Assembly: GCA_947374535.1 (NCBI GenBank)
Contig: CANCCJ010000001.1
Coordinates: 53,988 to 117,987 of the forward strand
Source of the DNA: Comamonadaceae bacterium
GTDB lineage: Bacteria > Pseudomonadota > Gammaproteobacteria > Burkholderiales > Burkholderiaceae
Direction: 5' to 3'
DNA length: 64,000 nucleotides
Below the pieces are notes generated by a model that did not search any database, had not been told where the DNA came from, and worked only from the letters and a program-made list of their open reading frames with translations. Positions 10,831 through 17,848 of this stretch are shown here, piece after piece; position 1 is the first letter of the stretch, and every line of letters begins with the position of its first letter. A program made the translations under genes and the position numbers.

Positions 10831-11178
10831 ATGGACTCAAAACAAATCTATCTGCGTTTTCTTAACCTTATCCACGCATTGGATGGTGAAGAACACGCAC
10901 CTGCCATGGATTTGGATGCCAAGAAACTTCTCGAAGTGATCGCTGTGCGTCACGCCCAAGAAAAGCCACTCACTGTCACCGATGCCATGGCTTTAGAAAC
11001 CATCGCCTCCCCAGCTACCATTCATCGCAAGCTCGACCAGCTGCGTGAACTCGGCATGATTGACACGGTGTTTGAAGGCAAAAACCGCCGCACCAAATAC
11101 TTGGTGCCTACACAGGCTGCGCAAGATTACTTTGGCCAAGTCGGCCAAGTCATGCAGCAAGCGCTTGCGCAAGCCTAA
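10831..11178 (+). CDS. small winged-helix DNA-binding protein (MarR-like)
   Basis: 115 aa from ATG 10831; an in-frame ATG at 10795 is less likely. The central part has a recognition-helix-like ASPATIHRKLDQL and a wing-like EGKNRRTKYLVPT, so it probably binds DNA. It has no effector domain. A paralogue at 13047-13382, inside the island, shares the same two motifs and the start RFLNL. A hairpin terminator at 11202-11228 follows. The regulated gene is unknown. A TACAAT sequence at 10789-10794 could be a promoter -10 element. Confidence 0.8.
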   Translation: MDSKQIYLRFLNLIHALDGEEHAPAMDLDAKKLLEVIAVRHAQEKPLTVTDAMALETIASPATIHRKLDQLRELGMIDTVFEGKNRRTKYLVPTQAAQDYFGQVGQVMQQALAQA

Positions 11179-11201
11179 ACTCTCGCCCACGCTCCCCCCA
11201 C

Positions 11202-11228
11202 AACAGCATCCCTAGCGGATGCTGTTTT
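11202..11228 (+). terminator. hairpin terminator after the winged-helix gene
   Basis: Ten-base perfect stem AACAGCATCC (11202-11211) with GGATGCTGTT (11217-11226) and a 5-base loop, ending in TT. It lies between the ends of two convergent genes (11178 and 11235), so it may stop transcription from both sides. Confidence 0.7.
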
Positions 11229-11234
11229 GCATTC

Positions 11235-11498
11235 TCAACGAATGCTGTTCTCACACCTTTTCTTGATTTTGTCGGTGCTGATACGGCGGCAGTACTTGAT
11301 GTCGTTTTCGACTTTGCCCATACACAAATTAAGCAAATCGCTGCTGCCAATCTTTTGGCATTGCGACTTGTCGTTGTTCGTCGTTGCTCGGCAATAGCTG
11401 GCTTTGTCTTTGTCCTTGATGTCATCGCAGCTTTGCGCACACACCAGCAGTGGAAATAACACTGCCAAGCAAATAGAAATTTTGCTTATCTTTTTCAT
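11235..11498 (-). CDS. secreted small protein with periodic cysteine repeat
   Basis: 87 aa. The start at 11498 gives a typical signal peptide (KKISK, then ICLAVLFPLLVCA). The mature part has cysteines at residues 24, 36, 47, 59, 70 and 82, so spacings are 12, 11, 12, 11, 12: a regular 23-residue two-Cys repeat, mostly charged and probably helical. It is presumably periplasmic with disulfides. I recognise no named family. It is convergent with the winged-helix gene and lies just left of the tRNA, and its base use is more AT-rich than the core genes. Confidence 0.72.
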   Translation of the reverse strand: MKKISKISICLAVLFPLLVCAQSCDDIKDKDKASYCRATTNNDKSQCQKIGSSDLLNLCMGKVENDIKYCRRISTDKIKKRCENSIR

Positions 11499-11571
11499 AC
11501 TTACGCTTTCTATTGCAATGATTAAGTGGCAGAGTTTAGATGACGCATCGCTACAATCACACGTCACCACT

Positions 11572-11645
11572 GCGGGTGTCGTTCAATGGTAGGACTTTTG
11601 CTTCCCAAGCAAATAACGTGGGTTCGATTCCCATCACCCGCTCCA
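11572..11645 (+). tRNA. tRNA-Gly (anticodon CCC)
   Basis: 74 nt cloverleaf with encoded CCA. Acceptor stem GCGGGTG/CACCCGC, D-arm with AATGGTAGG, anticodon stem TTTGC/GCAAA enclosing loop TTCCCAA (anticodon CCC), T-arm GTGGGTTCGATTCCCAT, discriminator T, CCA at 11643-11645. A TACAAT at 11552-11557 is a plausible -10 element; I see no good -35. No terminator follows directly. A strong one lies 2.4 kb away at 14014-14050, behind a near copy of the tRNA 3' end. Confidence 0.97.
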
Positions 11646-11648
11646 AAA
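11630..11648 (+). repeat. left att-like direct repeat (tRNA 3' end)
   Basis: The 19 bases CCCATCACCCGCTCCAAAA cover the tRNA-Gly 3' end and the next three bases. They recur at 13993-14011 with one mismatch (C11638 versus A14001). A duplicated tRNA 3' end on both sides of an AT-rich segment is the usual mark of site-specific integration. Confidence 0.75.
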
Positions 11649-12058
11649 TTCTTTCTCTGCTAATTCGCGATTGGTGTGGAGGTTGAAAATATGGCGATGC
11701 ATCAAAGTGATGCGCCAGCCCATCAACCTAACACCCAGCCTTGAAATCATATTTTTCAAGACCTCCCCACACCAAAAAAACAGCCCCGTTGCGATCAAGT
11801 CATGTAACAGCAATAAATTTGATTGAATTCCCAGCACTAAAAAACCTCGACGTCTGCAAATTAAAACTTTTAACATAATCTAAATTATCAGTTGATCACC
11901 CGCAAGATCACAGAATCTATCTGGTCTATTTCACTGAATCACCATGTGATTTGAGTGCGATACACCTCTGCTGCAACAGCGCATCATCATTACCAAATAC
12001 CATCGGTTGTCATTTAAATAGATAATTTTAATTATTTTATATTACTTAGAATCCGAGT
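11646..12058. other. 412-bp gene-free left part of the island
   Basis: No convincing gene. It contains the foldback at 11671-11775 and, further right, AT-rich DNA leading to the 12059 gene, with a run such as TTTTAATTATTTTATATTA at about 12027-12046 that could serve as promoter DNA. A minus-strand open frame at 11634-11876 runs into the tRNA and is not believed. Confidence 0.6.
11671..11775. repeat. 105-nt foldback (imperfect inverted repeat)
   Basis: Left arm 11671-11693 (TTGGTGTGG, AGGT, TGAAAA, TATG) pairs with right arm 11748-11775, whose reverse complement has the same blocks with a few extra bases. Inside is a smaller stem, GGCG..GCATCA with TGATGCGCC, around 11693-11717. It starts 26 bases after the tRNA CCA. 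No target-site duplication is evident. It could be a recombination site, a structured RNA or a MITE-like relic. Confidence 0.55.
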
Positions 12059-12433
12059 ATGGATTCAAATTCACAAAACAAAGCCGTGTTGCTGAGAAGC
12101 ATTGCACTCGATCTCATAGATACAGACGAACGCAGAGAACAAACAATTCAGTTGCTAGATGAGTTCTTGCCTCATCTCGCATCTAACATTGAGCATCTCA
12201 TGCATACAGAAGCAGCGAAGATGCTTTATGAAATCTTCACAGAGAACTACATTCCAAAAATTCGTGTCGTTCTACAGACCAAAAGGCTAAAGCATGAGCT
12301 ACTCATTCATCTTGACTCCAAGAGTGGAATGTTCGCCGTAGAGCTAGAGCGTAATGTTGAAACAGCTTGTAATGCATTGGCTGTTTGCAGCATTCTTAGA
12401 TCAAATTTCGCAAAAATCATACTAAATATTTAG
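12059..12433 (+). CDS. hypothetical helical protein in the island
   Basis: 124 aa, family not recognised. It looks mostly alpha-helical and soluble, with many Leu, Glu and His residues (LLDEFLPHLASNIEHLMHTE) and no signal or membrane segment. The start ATG 12059 is preceded by a very AT-rich stretch and no strong Shine-Dalgarno sequence. It is the first gene of the island and reads in the same direction as the other three. Codon use is clearly more AT-rich than the core genes. Confidence 0.6.
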   Translation: MDSNSQNKAVLLRSIALDLIDTDERREQTIQLLDEFLPHLASNIEHLMHTEAAKMLYEIFTENYIPKIRVVLQTKRLKHELLIHLDSKSGMFAVELERNVETACNALAVCSILRSNFAKIILNI

Positions 12434-12511
12434 AATTTATTTCCAAACAATAAATGACATTATTTATCTAATTAAATATCTTCTCGCGCTTGTTCGAATC
12501 TCCTGGGAACT

Positions 12512-12919
12512 ATGAAAGCAGAAATTAAAAATACACGGCAAAAATTATATAGATCTTATAAGATCAGTTGTAAACGCGTAATTACCCTTTCAAAATTAGT
12601 ATTGGTAATATTTATAATTAATGGTGTATTCTTAAGCGCACTATTGAATTTACTAGAAGTTTTCGTATTCTTAAATGAACATAAATGGATTAACTTTTCA
12701 AGTTCTTTCGCAGAAGAAGTTACCTTAAATACAAACAGTGACACATTGAAATTTCTTTTAAATTATTCAAAAATTTTACCTTTCATGTTCTTTAGTGTCG
12801 TAACCGGAGCATTCTTAACAACAAGTTTTTTTGTTTTATCAAATGTTTTATTAATAACTATTTATAGGTTAAAAATTAGTATTTATTTATGCAAAATATT
12901 AATTAGTAGAATTCACTAA
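12512..12919 (+). CDS. hypothetical two-helix membrane protein in the island
   Basis: 135 aa, extremely AT-rich. There are two clear membrane segments, about residues 26-50 (LSKLVLVIFIINGVFLSALL) and 88-116 (ILPFMFFSVVTGAFLTTSFF), joined by a 35-40 residue polar loop; the N-terminus is basic. It is not similar to any family I recognise. It lies 78 bases after the 12059 gene. Holin-like or sensor-like roles are possible but unsupported. Confidence 0.55.
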   Translation: MKAEIKNTRQKLYRSYKISCKRVITLSKLVLVIFIINGVFLSALLNLLEVFVFLNEHKWINFSSSFAEEVTLNTNSDTLKFLLNYSKILPFMFFSVVTGAFLTTSFFVLSNVLLITIYRLKISIYLCKILISRIH

Positions 12920-12997
12920 GGCAACACCCGTAAGATCTGCAAATGTATTTTGTGGTTTTTAAAATTTGAACTGAGTGGATAAATTAATAGCTCACTG

Positions 12998-13013
12998 TTG
13001 AATCTCAATTCAA
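12998..13013 (+). promoter_or_regulatory. palindrome upstream of the island winged-helix gene
   Basis: TTGAAT-CTCA-ATTCAA, a perfect 6+4+6 inverted repeat, lies 34 bases before the ATG at 13047. It is a candidate operator, perhaps for the protein encoded just downstream. It resembles the FNR/CRP half-site layout but has an extra A in each arm. Confidence 0.45.
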
Positions 13014-13046
13014 AATAATAATCAGTACCACCTACCTGGAGCACCA

Positions 13047-13382
13047 ATGAAAGACGCATTCATCAGGTTCTTGAACTTAAAAAATATGTTGAGGGTTGAG
13101 CCAAAAGACTTGGACCTAACTGCTTTAAAGTTGCTTGAAATTTGCGAGATGAGAAATGATTCCGGAAAACGAATCACCGTAACTCAAGCGATGAGCTTGA
13201 CACAAGTTGCATCACCCGCCACCATTCACAAAAAATTGATTGATTTACTTGAAGCCGGGTATTTGTCATTTGAGTTTGACGGCAAGAACAGAAGAACCAA
13301 GTATCTAACGCCAACCGCAAAAAGCCACGATTACTTTACAAAACTAGGATCAGTTCTGAAGCAAAGTTCGCAAAAAGGGTGA
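13047..13382 (+). CDS. small winged-helix DNA-binding protein, island paralogue
   Basis: 111 aa. It shares with the 10831-11178 protein the segments RFLNL, TVTQAMSL, ASPATIHKKLIDL and GKNRRTKYLTPT at matching positions, so the two are paralogues, here in AT-rich DNA. The motifs look like the recognition helix and wing of a MarR-type fold. GGAG lies 8 bases before the start. A membrane protein gene begins 7 bases after its stop, so the two are probably cotranscribed. Confidence 0.78.
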   Translation: MKDAFIRFLNLKNMLRVEPKDLDLTALKLLEICEMRNDSGKRITVTQAMSLTQVASPATIHKKLIDLLEAGYLSFEFDGKNRRTKYLTPTAKSHDYFTKLGSVLKQSSQKG

Positions 13383-13389
13383 GCGTTTT

Positions 13390-13968
13390 ATGCAAGATGT
13401 AGAAAGATCGTTTGAGTTTGTCAAAAACAAGTTAGCGATTATTTCGTTTTTTTTCTTTTTTTATGTGCTAACTTATTTTGTATCCAAAGAATTTGGATTG
13501 GCAAATGCAATTAAAACAAACTCCATAATTTTTTTACCAGCTGGCGTTAGATTACTTGCATGTCTTGTGGGTCGTGTGTGGGGAGCGATTGGCATCATCA
13601 TCGGGTCTTGGTTGGTGGTAGGTCCCGATGTATTTACAAATCAGTCTGAAGTCTTTTACTTCACTTTGGCGTTAATTCATACTTTACCTGTATTTTTTAG
13701 TATTTTTTTTGCTTTTAAAGTTTTTAAAATATCTGAAAATTTATCATATTTAAAAATTACTCAATTACCTTTCATTGATTTATTGGCTACTTTTTCACAA
13801 GCATTTTTCTATTATTATTTTTTGTATTCGGAAAACCTCGTTACGGAATCAGATTTATTTCCCAGATTCATTTCGCAAATGACTGGGAATTTCCTAGGTG
13901 GGATGATTTTTATGTTCTCATTCATGTTGGTATTACAAGTATGTAAACGAACTGATTCTGTCAATTAA
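13390..13968 (+). CDS. MASE1-like integral membrane protein
   Basis: 192 aa with about six hydrophobic helices (near residues 14-35, 44-60, 62-80, 88-112, 125-147, 158-184). The segment FLPAGVRLLACLVGRVWGAI, followed by GIIIGSWLV, resembles the PAG...G..W...G core of MASE1 sensor domains, which usually precede GGDEF or kinase domains. Here nothing follows, so it is a stand-alone membrane domain. It is paired with the winged-helix gene 7 bases upstream. A sensing role is inference only. Confidence 0.6.
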   Translation: MQDVERSFEFVKNKLAIISFFFFFYVLTYFVSKEFGLANAIKTNSIIFLPAGVRLLACLVGRVWGAIGIIIGSWLVVGPDVFTNQSEVFYFTLALIHTLPVFFSIFFAFKVFKISENLSYLKITQLPFIDLLATFSQAFFYYYFLYSENLVTESDLFPRFISQMTGNFLGGMIFMFSFMLVLQVCKRTDSVN

Positions 13969-13992
13969 TGATCGCTTTGATGACCGGCACTC

Positions 13993-14011
13993 CCCATCAC
14001 ACGCTCCAAAA
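13993..14011 (+). repeat. right att-like direct repeat
   Basis: CCCATCACACGCTCCAAAA matches the tRNA-Gly 3' end repeat at 11630-11648 in 18 of 19 bases. It is followed at once by the terminator at 14014-14050, as would be expected if this is the original junction downstream of the tRNA. Confidence 0.72.
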
Positions 14012-14013
14012 CG

Positions 14014-14050
14014 AAAACCCGTTGCTCCAACAGAAGCAACGGGTTTTTTG
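14014..14050 (+). terminator. strong rho-independent terminator, probably of tRNA-Gly
   Basis: Thirteen-base perfect stem AAAACCCGTTGCT (14014-14026) with AGCAACGGGTTTT (14035-14047), loop of 8, then more T. It sits right after the second att-like copy. It now ends the island operon, and by inference ended the tRNA transcript before insertion. Confidence 0.88.
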
Positions 14051-14161
14051 TTTTTTGTCATGGCTTGAATCCAGGATTAAGCGTACAAGGAGCTTCTATG
14101 AATGATTGAATTCGCGAAGTTGCCGGCGATTGAACAGGCGCAGCACTCAAAGGAGTTTTTC

Positions 14162-14764
14162 ATGTCCAAAGTTCTTGTCTTGTACTACTCAACCTACGGT
14201 CACATTGAGAGCATGGCGCAAGCCGCAGCAGAGGGCGCGAGATCAACTGGCGCTAGGGTCGATGTGAAACGCGTCCCAGAAACTGTGCCGCAAGAGATCG
14301 CGAAATCAGGGCATTTCAAAGTTGACCAGTCGGCCCCCATCGCCACCATTGCAGAGCTCGAAGGCTACGATGCCATCATCGTGGGTGCACCTACGCGTTT
14401 CGGTCGAATGCCCGCTCAAATGGCCAGCTTCTTGGACCAAGCGGGCGGGCTCTGGATGAAAGGCGCGCTTCACGGCAAAGTGGGTGGCGCATTTACGTCC
14501 TCCGCCACACAGCATGGTGGTCAAGAGGTAACCCTTTTTTCGATCATCACCAACCTGATGCACTTCGGCATGGTGATCGTGGGTCTGCCCTATAGCCACC
14601 AAGGTCAGATGACGCTGGATGAAATCGTGGGCGGCAGCCCTTACGGCGCCACCACCATCGCGGGTGGCCAAGGACAACGAGCCCCTTCGGCCATTGACCT
14701 AGAGGGGGCTCGTCATCAAGGCAAACTCATCGCCGAAACAGCCAACAAGCTATTTGGCGCTTGA
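14162..14764 (+). CDS. wrbA: NAD(P)H:quinone oxidoreductase, WrbA type
   Basis: 200 aa flavodoxin-fold enzyme that reduces quinones by two electrons. The FMN phosphate loop is in [15 protein letters not shown], and other family marks are [25 protein letters not shown] and [13 protein letters not shown]. The start at 14162 has AAAGGAG seven bases upstream. An in-frame ATG at 14102, also near an AAGGAG, would add 20 residues not seen in the family. Cytoplasmic. Confidence 0.95.
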   Translation: MSKVLVLYYSTYGHIESMAQAAAEGARSTGARVDVKRVPETVPQEIAKSGHFKVDQSAPIATIAELEGYDAIIVGAPTRFGRMPAQMASFLDQAGGLWMKGALHGKVGGAFTSSATQHGGQEVTLFSIITNLMHFGMVIVGLPYSHQGQMTLDEIVGGSPYGATTIAGGQGQRAPSAIDLEGARHQGKLIAETANKLFGA

Positions 14765-14769
14765 AGGGT

Positions 14770-15408
14770 TTAGATCAGCGCCACGCCTGTCTTGCTTTGC
14801 AAGAATTCGCGGGTCACGCCTGGGGCCAGCTCAACCAATTTAAGGCCTTCAGGCACCACATCCATCACAGCCAAGTCAGTGATGATGCGGTCCACCACGC
14901 CCACGCCGGTCAGGGGCAAGGTGCAGTTCGGCAAGATTTTCAAGTCTTCTGAGCCGTCTTTTTTCTTGGCGACGTGCTCCATCAAAATGATCACGCGCTT
15001 GACGCCCGCGACCAAATCCATCGCGCCGCCCATGCCTTTGATCATCTTGCCTGGAATCATCCAGTTGGCCAGATCGCCCTTCTCGCTCACTTGCATCGCG
15101 CCGAGGATGGAGAGGTTGATCTTGCCGCCGCGGATCATGGCGAACGATTGATCGCTGCCAAAAATCGCGGAGCCTTTGATGGTGGTCACGGTTTGCTTGC
15201 CTGCGTTGATGAGGTCAGCATCGACTTCATCTTCATAGGGGAACGGGCCAATGCCGAGCATGCCGTTTTCGCTTTGCAGCCACACTTCCACGTGGTCAGG
15301 CACGTGGTTAGCCACCAGCGTGGGGATGCCAATGCCGAGGTTCACATAAAAACCGTCTTGCAGTTCGCTTGCCGCGCGAGCGGCCATTTCGTCTTGAGTC
15401 CAAGCCAT
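14770..15408 (-). CDS. scoB: 3-oxoacid CoA-transferase, subunit B
   Basis: 212 aa from ATG 15408. SCOT-type beta subunit; the active-site glutamate lies in [14 protein letters not shown], preceded by the glycine-rich [14 protein letters not shown]. With subunit A it transfers CoA between succinyl-CoA and acetoacetate (or a similar 3-oxo acid such as 3-oxoadipate). It begins 13 bases after scoA and is cotranscribed. The gene is convergent with wrbA, 5 bases apart. Confidence 0.93.
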   Translation of the reverse strand: MAWTQDEMAARAASELQDGFYVNLGIGIPTLVANHVPDHVEVWLQSENGMLGIGPFPYEDEVDADLINAGKQTVTTIKGSAIFGSDQSFAMIRGGKINLSILGAMQVSEKGDLANWMIPGKMIKGMGGAMDLVAGVKRVIILMEHVAKKKDGSEDLKILPNCTLPLTGVGVVDRIITDLAVMDVVPEGLKLVELAPGVTREFLQSKTGVALI

Positions 15409-15421
15409 GATGTTTTGTCCT

Positions 15422-16126
15422 TTAGATTTTGCGGTCGCGGGTGGTGCGCTTTTCGATGCGCTTCTCGGGCGTGGCATTGAGCACGATGCGGTGCACATAA
15501 ATGCCTGGCAAGTGAATGTCATCTGGGGCCAATTCGCCCGTGGCCACAATGCGCTCGACCTCGACCACACAAATCTTGCCAGCGGTGGCCGCAGCGGGGT
15601 TGAAATTGCGTGCGGTCATGTTGAAGCGCAGGTTGCCTGAGCGGTCGGCCACATCAGCTTTGATAAGCGAGATTTCTGGCACAAGCGAGCGCTCCATCAC
15701 ATAGGTTTCGCCGTCGAATTCGCGCAGTTCTTTGCCTTCCGCAACCAAGGTGCCCACACCGGTTTTAGTGAAGAAGGCGGGGATGCCCGCACCGCCAGCG
15801 CGCAGCTTTTCAGCCAATGTGCCTTGCGGTGTGAACTCCAACTCCAACTCGCCACACAGGTATTGGCGCTCGAACTCTTTGTTCTCACCCACATAGCTGG
15901 AAATCATTTTTTTGATTTGACGGGTATCGAGCAATTTGCCCAAACCAAAACCGTCTACGCCCGCGTTGTTGGCAATGACGGTCAAGTCCTTTACACCGCT
16001 GTCACGCAAGGCGTCAATCAGGGCTTCAGGAATACCACACAGGCCAAAACCACCCACCGCCATCAACTGGCCATCGGCCACGATGTCTTTGAGTGCTTCA
16101 GCAGCAGAAGGAAAAACTTTATTCAA
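15422..16126 (-). CDS. scoA: 3-oxoacid CoA-transferase, subunit A
   Basis: 234 aa. The best start is the TTG at 16126: it yields [16 protein letters not shown], typical of the family, and has GGAG six bases upstream. No ATG is available nearby; another TTG at 16147 would lose that spacing. The CoA-binding glycine cluster [15 protein letters not shown] is present. It partners scoB in ketone-body or 3-oxoacid activation. The upstream gap to the divergent LuxR gene holds a palindromic region. Confidence 0.92.
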   Translation of the reverse strand: MNKVFPSAAEALKDIVADGQLMAVGGFGLCGIPEALIDALRDSGVKDLTVIANNAGVDGFGLGKLLDTRQIKKMISSYVGENKEFERQYLCGELELEFTPQGTLAEKLRAGGAGIPAFFTKTGVGTLVAEGKELREFDGETYVMERSLVPEISLIKADVADRSGNLRFNMTARNFNPAAATAGKICVVEVERIVATGELAPDDIHLPGIYVHRIVLNATPEKRIEKRTTRDRKI

Positions 16127-16156
16127 GGGATGCTCCAAAAAGTGCAACAGTGTTTG

Positions 16157-16188
16157 GTTACGATACTACGTAACAAACTACGTAGTTT
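16157..16188. promoter_or_regulatory. palindrome cluster between scoA and the LuxR-type gene
   Basis: A perfect 14-bp palindrome AAACTACGTAGTTT (16175-16188) lies next to an inverted pair GTTACG (16157-16162) and CGTAAC (16169-16174); ACTACGTA occurs twice, 12 bases apart. The site is 22 bases before the regulator's ATG and 49 bases before the scoA start, so it could control both genes. The binding protein is unknown; the adjacent regulator is the obvious candidate. Confidence 0.55.
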
Positions 16189-16210
16189 TCCGTAAGCACA
16201 GACCCCCGAC

Positions 16211-16762
16211 ATGATTGATTACCGCCAAGCCTTTGACCTCGCCCCCGTCGGCCTCGTGCTGTCACGCAACCGCTCCATGGTGGATTGCAACCAACACGTG
16301 TGCGACATGTTTGGCGCCACACGCGAGCAATTGATTGGCCAATCGTTTCAAGTGCTTTACCCCAGCGCCGACGAGTACGAACGCACGGGTGCACGCATTG
16401 AACTGAGTCTGAACGCCAAAGGCCTCTACGCGGACGACCGCGTGATGAAGCGCATCGATGGCCGTCTCAAGGGTGAGCCGTTTTGGTGCCACGTCACAGG
16501 CAGAGCCCTGAACCGTGCGGCACCACACGAGGCTGGCATTTGGAGTTTTGAAGACCTCAGCGCCACACGCGCCGTTCGCACCGAACTAACCGCCCGCGAA
16601 CGCGAAGTGGCCGCTTTTTTGATGGAGGGCATGACCTCCAAAGAAATTGGCAAAGTGCTGGGCATCAGCCACCGTACGGTAGAGATTTACCGCGCCAAGC
16701 TGATGCGCAAATACAAGGCATCCACCACGGCAGATTTGGTTCATAAATTGGTGGTGGGTTAA
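16211..16762 (+). CDS. PAS-domain LuxR-type transcriptional regulator
   Basis: 183 aa. Residues about 5-110 form a PAS fold (FDLAPVGLVLSRNRSMVDCN, then FGATREQLIGQ), suited to sensing a ligand or redox state. The C-terminus is a LuxR/NarL helix-turn-helix: LTAREREVAAFLMEGMTSKE, then IGKVLGISHRTVEIYRAKLM. There is no receiver domain. It is divergent from scoAB and separated from it by palindromic DNA, so it may control CoA-transferase expression. Confidence 0.9.
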   Translation: MIDYRQAFDLAPVGLVLSRNRSMVDCNQHVCDMFGATREQLIGQSFQVLYPSADEYERTGARIELSLNAKGLYADDRVMKRIDGRLKGEPFWCHVTGRALNRAAPHEAGIWSFEDLSATRAVRTELTAREREVAAFLMEGMTSKEIGKVLGISHRTVEIYRAKLMRKYKASTTADLVHKLVVG

Positions 16763-16781
16763 CGGGTGATTGGCTTGCAGC

Positions 16782-17192
16782 CTAAGAAGGTCGTTGATCT
16801 TTAGGCGCGTCGACCACTTCAGCTGCGGCTCTAAAGCCCTCCACCGCCGCAGGCACACCACAGTAAATAGCGGCGTGCAACAACACCTCTTGAATCTCCT
16901 CTTGGGTCGCGCCGTTGTTGAGCGCTCCACGCACATGGCCTTTCAGCTCGTGCGACTTGCCCAGCGCCGTGAGCATGGCCACGGTGATGAGGCTACGGGT
17001 TTTCAAATCCAAGCCATCGCGTTGCCAGGTGTCGCCCCACGCTGCGCGGGTGATGTGGTGCTGCATGGGCAAGGTGAAATCGGTCGCGCCGGCAAAGGCC
17101 TTGTCTACAAAAGACGGGCCCATCACTTGGGTGCGTGTGGCCAAGCCGTGTTCAAAAGCGCTGTCAGTGGGGTGTGGGTGTTTGTCTGTCAT
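16782..17192 (-). CDS. carboxymuconolactone decarboxylase family protein
   Basis: 136 aa, one CMD domain. GDTWQRDGLDLKTRSLITVA and the downstream HVRGALNNGATQEEI match 4-carboxymuconolactone decarboxylase (PcaC) most closely; PcaC decarboxylates an intermediate of protocatechuate breakdown. No other pca genes are seen here, although a CoA-transferase lies nearby, so a precise role is uncertain. Start ATG 17192 with AAGGA eight bases upstream. Confidence 0.85.
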   Translation of the reverse strand: MTDKHPHPTDSAFEHGLATRTQVMGPSFVDKAFAGATDFTLPMQHHITRAAWGDTWQRDGLDLKTRSLITVAMLTALGKSHELKGHVRGALNNGATQEEIQEVLLHAAIYCGVPAAVEGFRAAAEVVDAPKDQRPS

Positions 17193-17263
17193 GGGAGTTC
17201 CTTGGATTCAAATCAACGCCAAGGATAATCGCCCAAACGAACAAAGCCCTTGGAGACAAACAC

Positions 17264-17848
17264 ATGAGCCGATACCCCCACCCCGAGTTGAAAGATTTGC
17301 CCGATGACATTCGCGTCAAGATTTTGGAGGTGCAAGAAAAGGCAGGCTTTGTGCCCAATGTATTTTTGGCGCTCGCCCGCCGCCCTGCCGAATGGCGTGC
17401 GTTCTTTGCCTACCACGATGCCTTGATGGTGCCCGAGTCGGTGGGCCGCGACAGCAACCTGACCAAGGGTGACCGCGAGATGATCGTCACCACCACCAGC
17501 GCGGCCAACAACTGCTTGTATTGCGTGGTGGCGCACGGCGCGATTTTGCGCATCTACGAAAAGAAACCTTTGGTCGCCGACCAAGTCGCCGTCAACTACC
17601 GCAAAGCCGACATCACGCCACGCCAACGCGCCATGCTCGACTTCGCCATGAAGGTGTGCACCCACAGCGACTTGATAGACGACGCCGACTTCGCCCCTTT
17701 GCACGCGCACGGGCTCAACGACGAAGACATTTGGGATATCGCCGCCATCACCGCCTTTTTTGGCTTGAGCAACCGCATGGCCAGCTTCAGCGCCATGATG
17801 CCCAACCCCGAGTTTTATGGGATGGGCCGCCTGCCCAAACAAAAGTAA
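17264..17848 (+). CDS. peroxidase-related protein, AhpD/CMD-like
   Basis: 194 aa. The segment TSAANNCLYCVVAHGAILRI carries the Cys-x2-His-type redox/proton relay of AhpD-like proteins (C-x-x-x-x-H arrangement). The C-terminal half is helical and ends in FYGMGRLPKQK. These proteins are thought to reduce peroxides with a partner thiol system. GGAG lies nine bases before ATG 17264. It is divergent from the CMD gene, and the YkgJ gene follows directly after its stop. Confidence 0.86.
   Translation: MSRYPHPELKDLPDDIRVKILEVQEKAGFVPNVFLALARRPAEWRAFFAYHDALMVPESVGRDSNLTKGDREMIVTTTSAANNCLYCVVAHGAILRIYEKKPLVADQVAVNYRKADITPRQRAMLDFAMKVCTHSDLIDDADFAPLHAHGLNDEDIWDIAAITAFFGLSNRMASFSAMMPNPEFYGMGRLPKQK

Larger units (their letters stand above)
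11646..14011. mobile_element. AT-rich island inserted at tRNA-Gly, no integrase
   Basis: About 2.4 kb between the tRNA and the second copy of its 3' end. It is far more AT-rich than the flanks (positions 12601-12660 have 15 G/C in 60). It holds two genes of unknown function (12059, 12512), a winged-helix gene (13047) and a MASE1-like membrane gene (13390), all on the plus strand. No integrase, transposase or replication gene is visible, so it is a remnant, or a small element moved by an integrase encoded elsewhere. The inferred ancestral order is tRNA followed at once by the terminator at 14014. Confidence 0.68.

Noticed and set aside
11634..11876. Minus-strand open frame of 80 codons next to the tRNA
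   Set aside because: It runs into the tRNA 3' end, spans the foldback repeat and has no recognisable protein features.
14098..14109. Three-codon reading frame with a good Shine-Dalgarno before wrbA
   Set aside because: Too short to judge; probably chance next to an alternative wrbA start.
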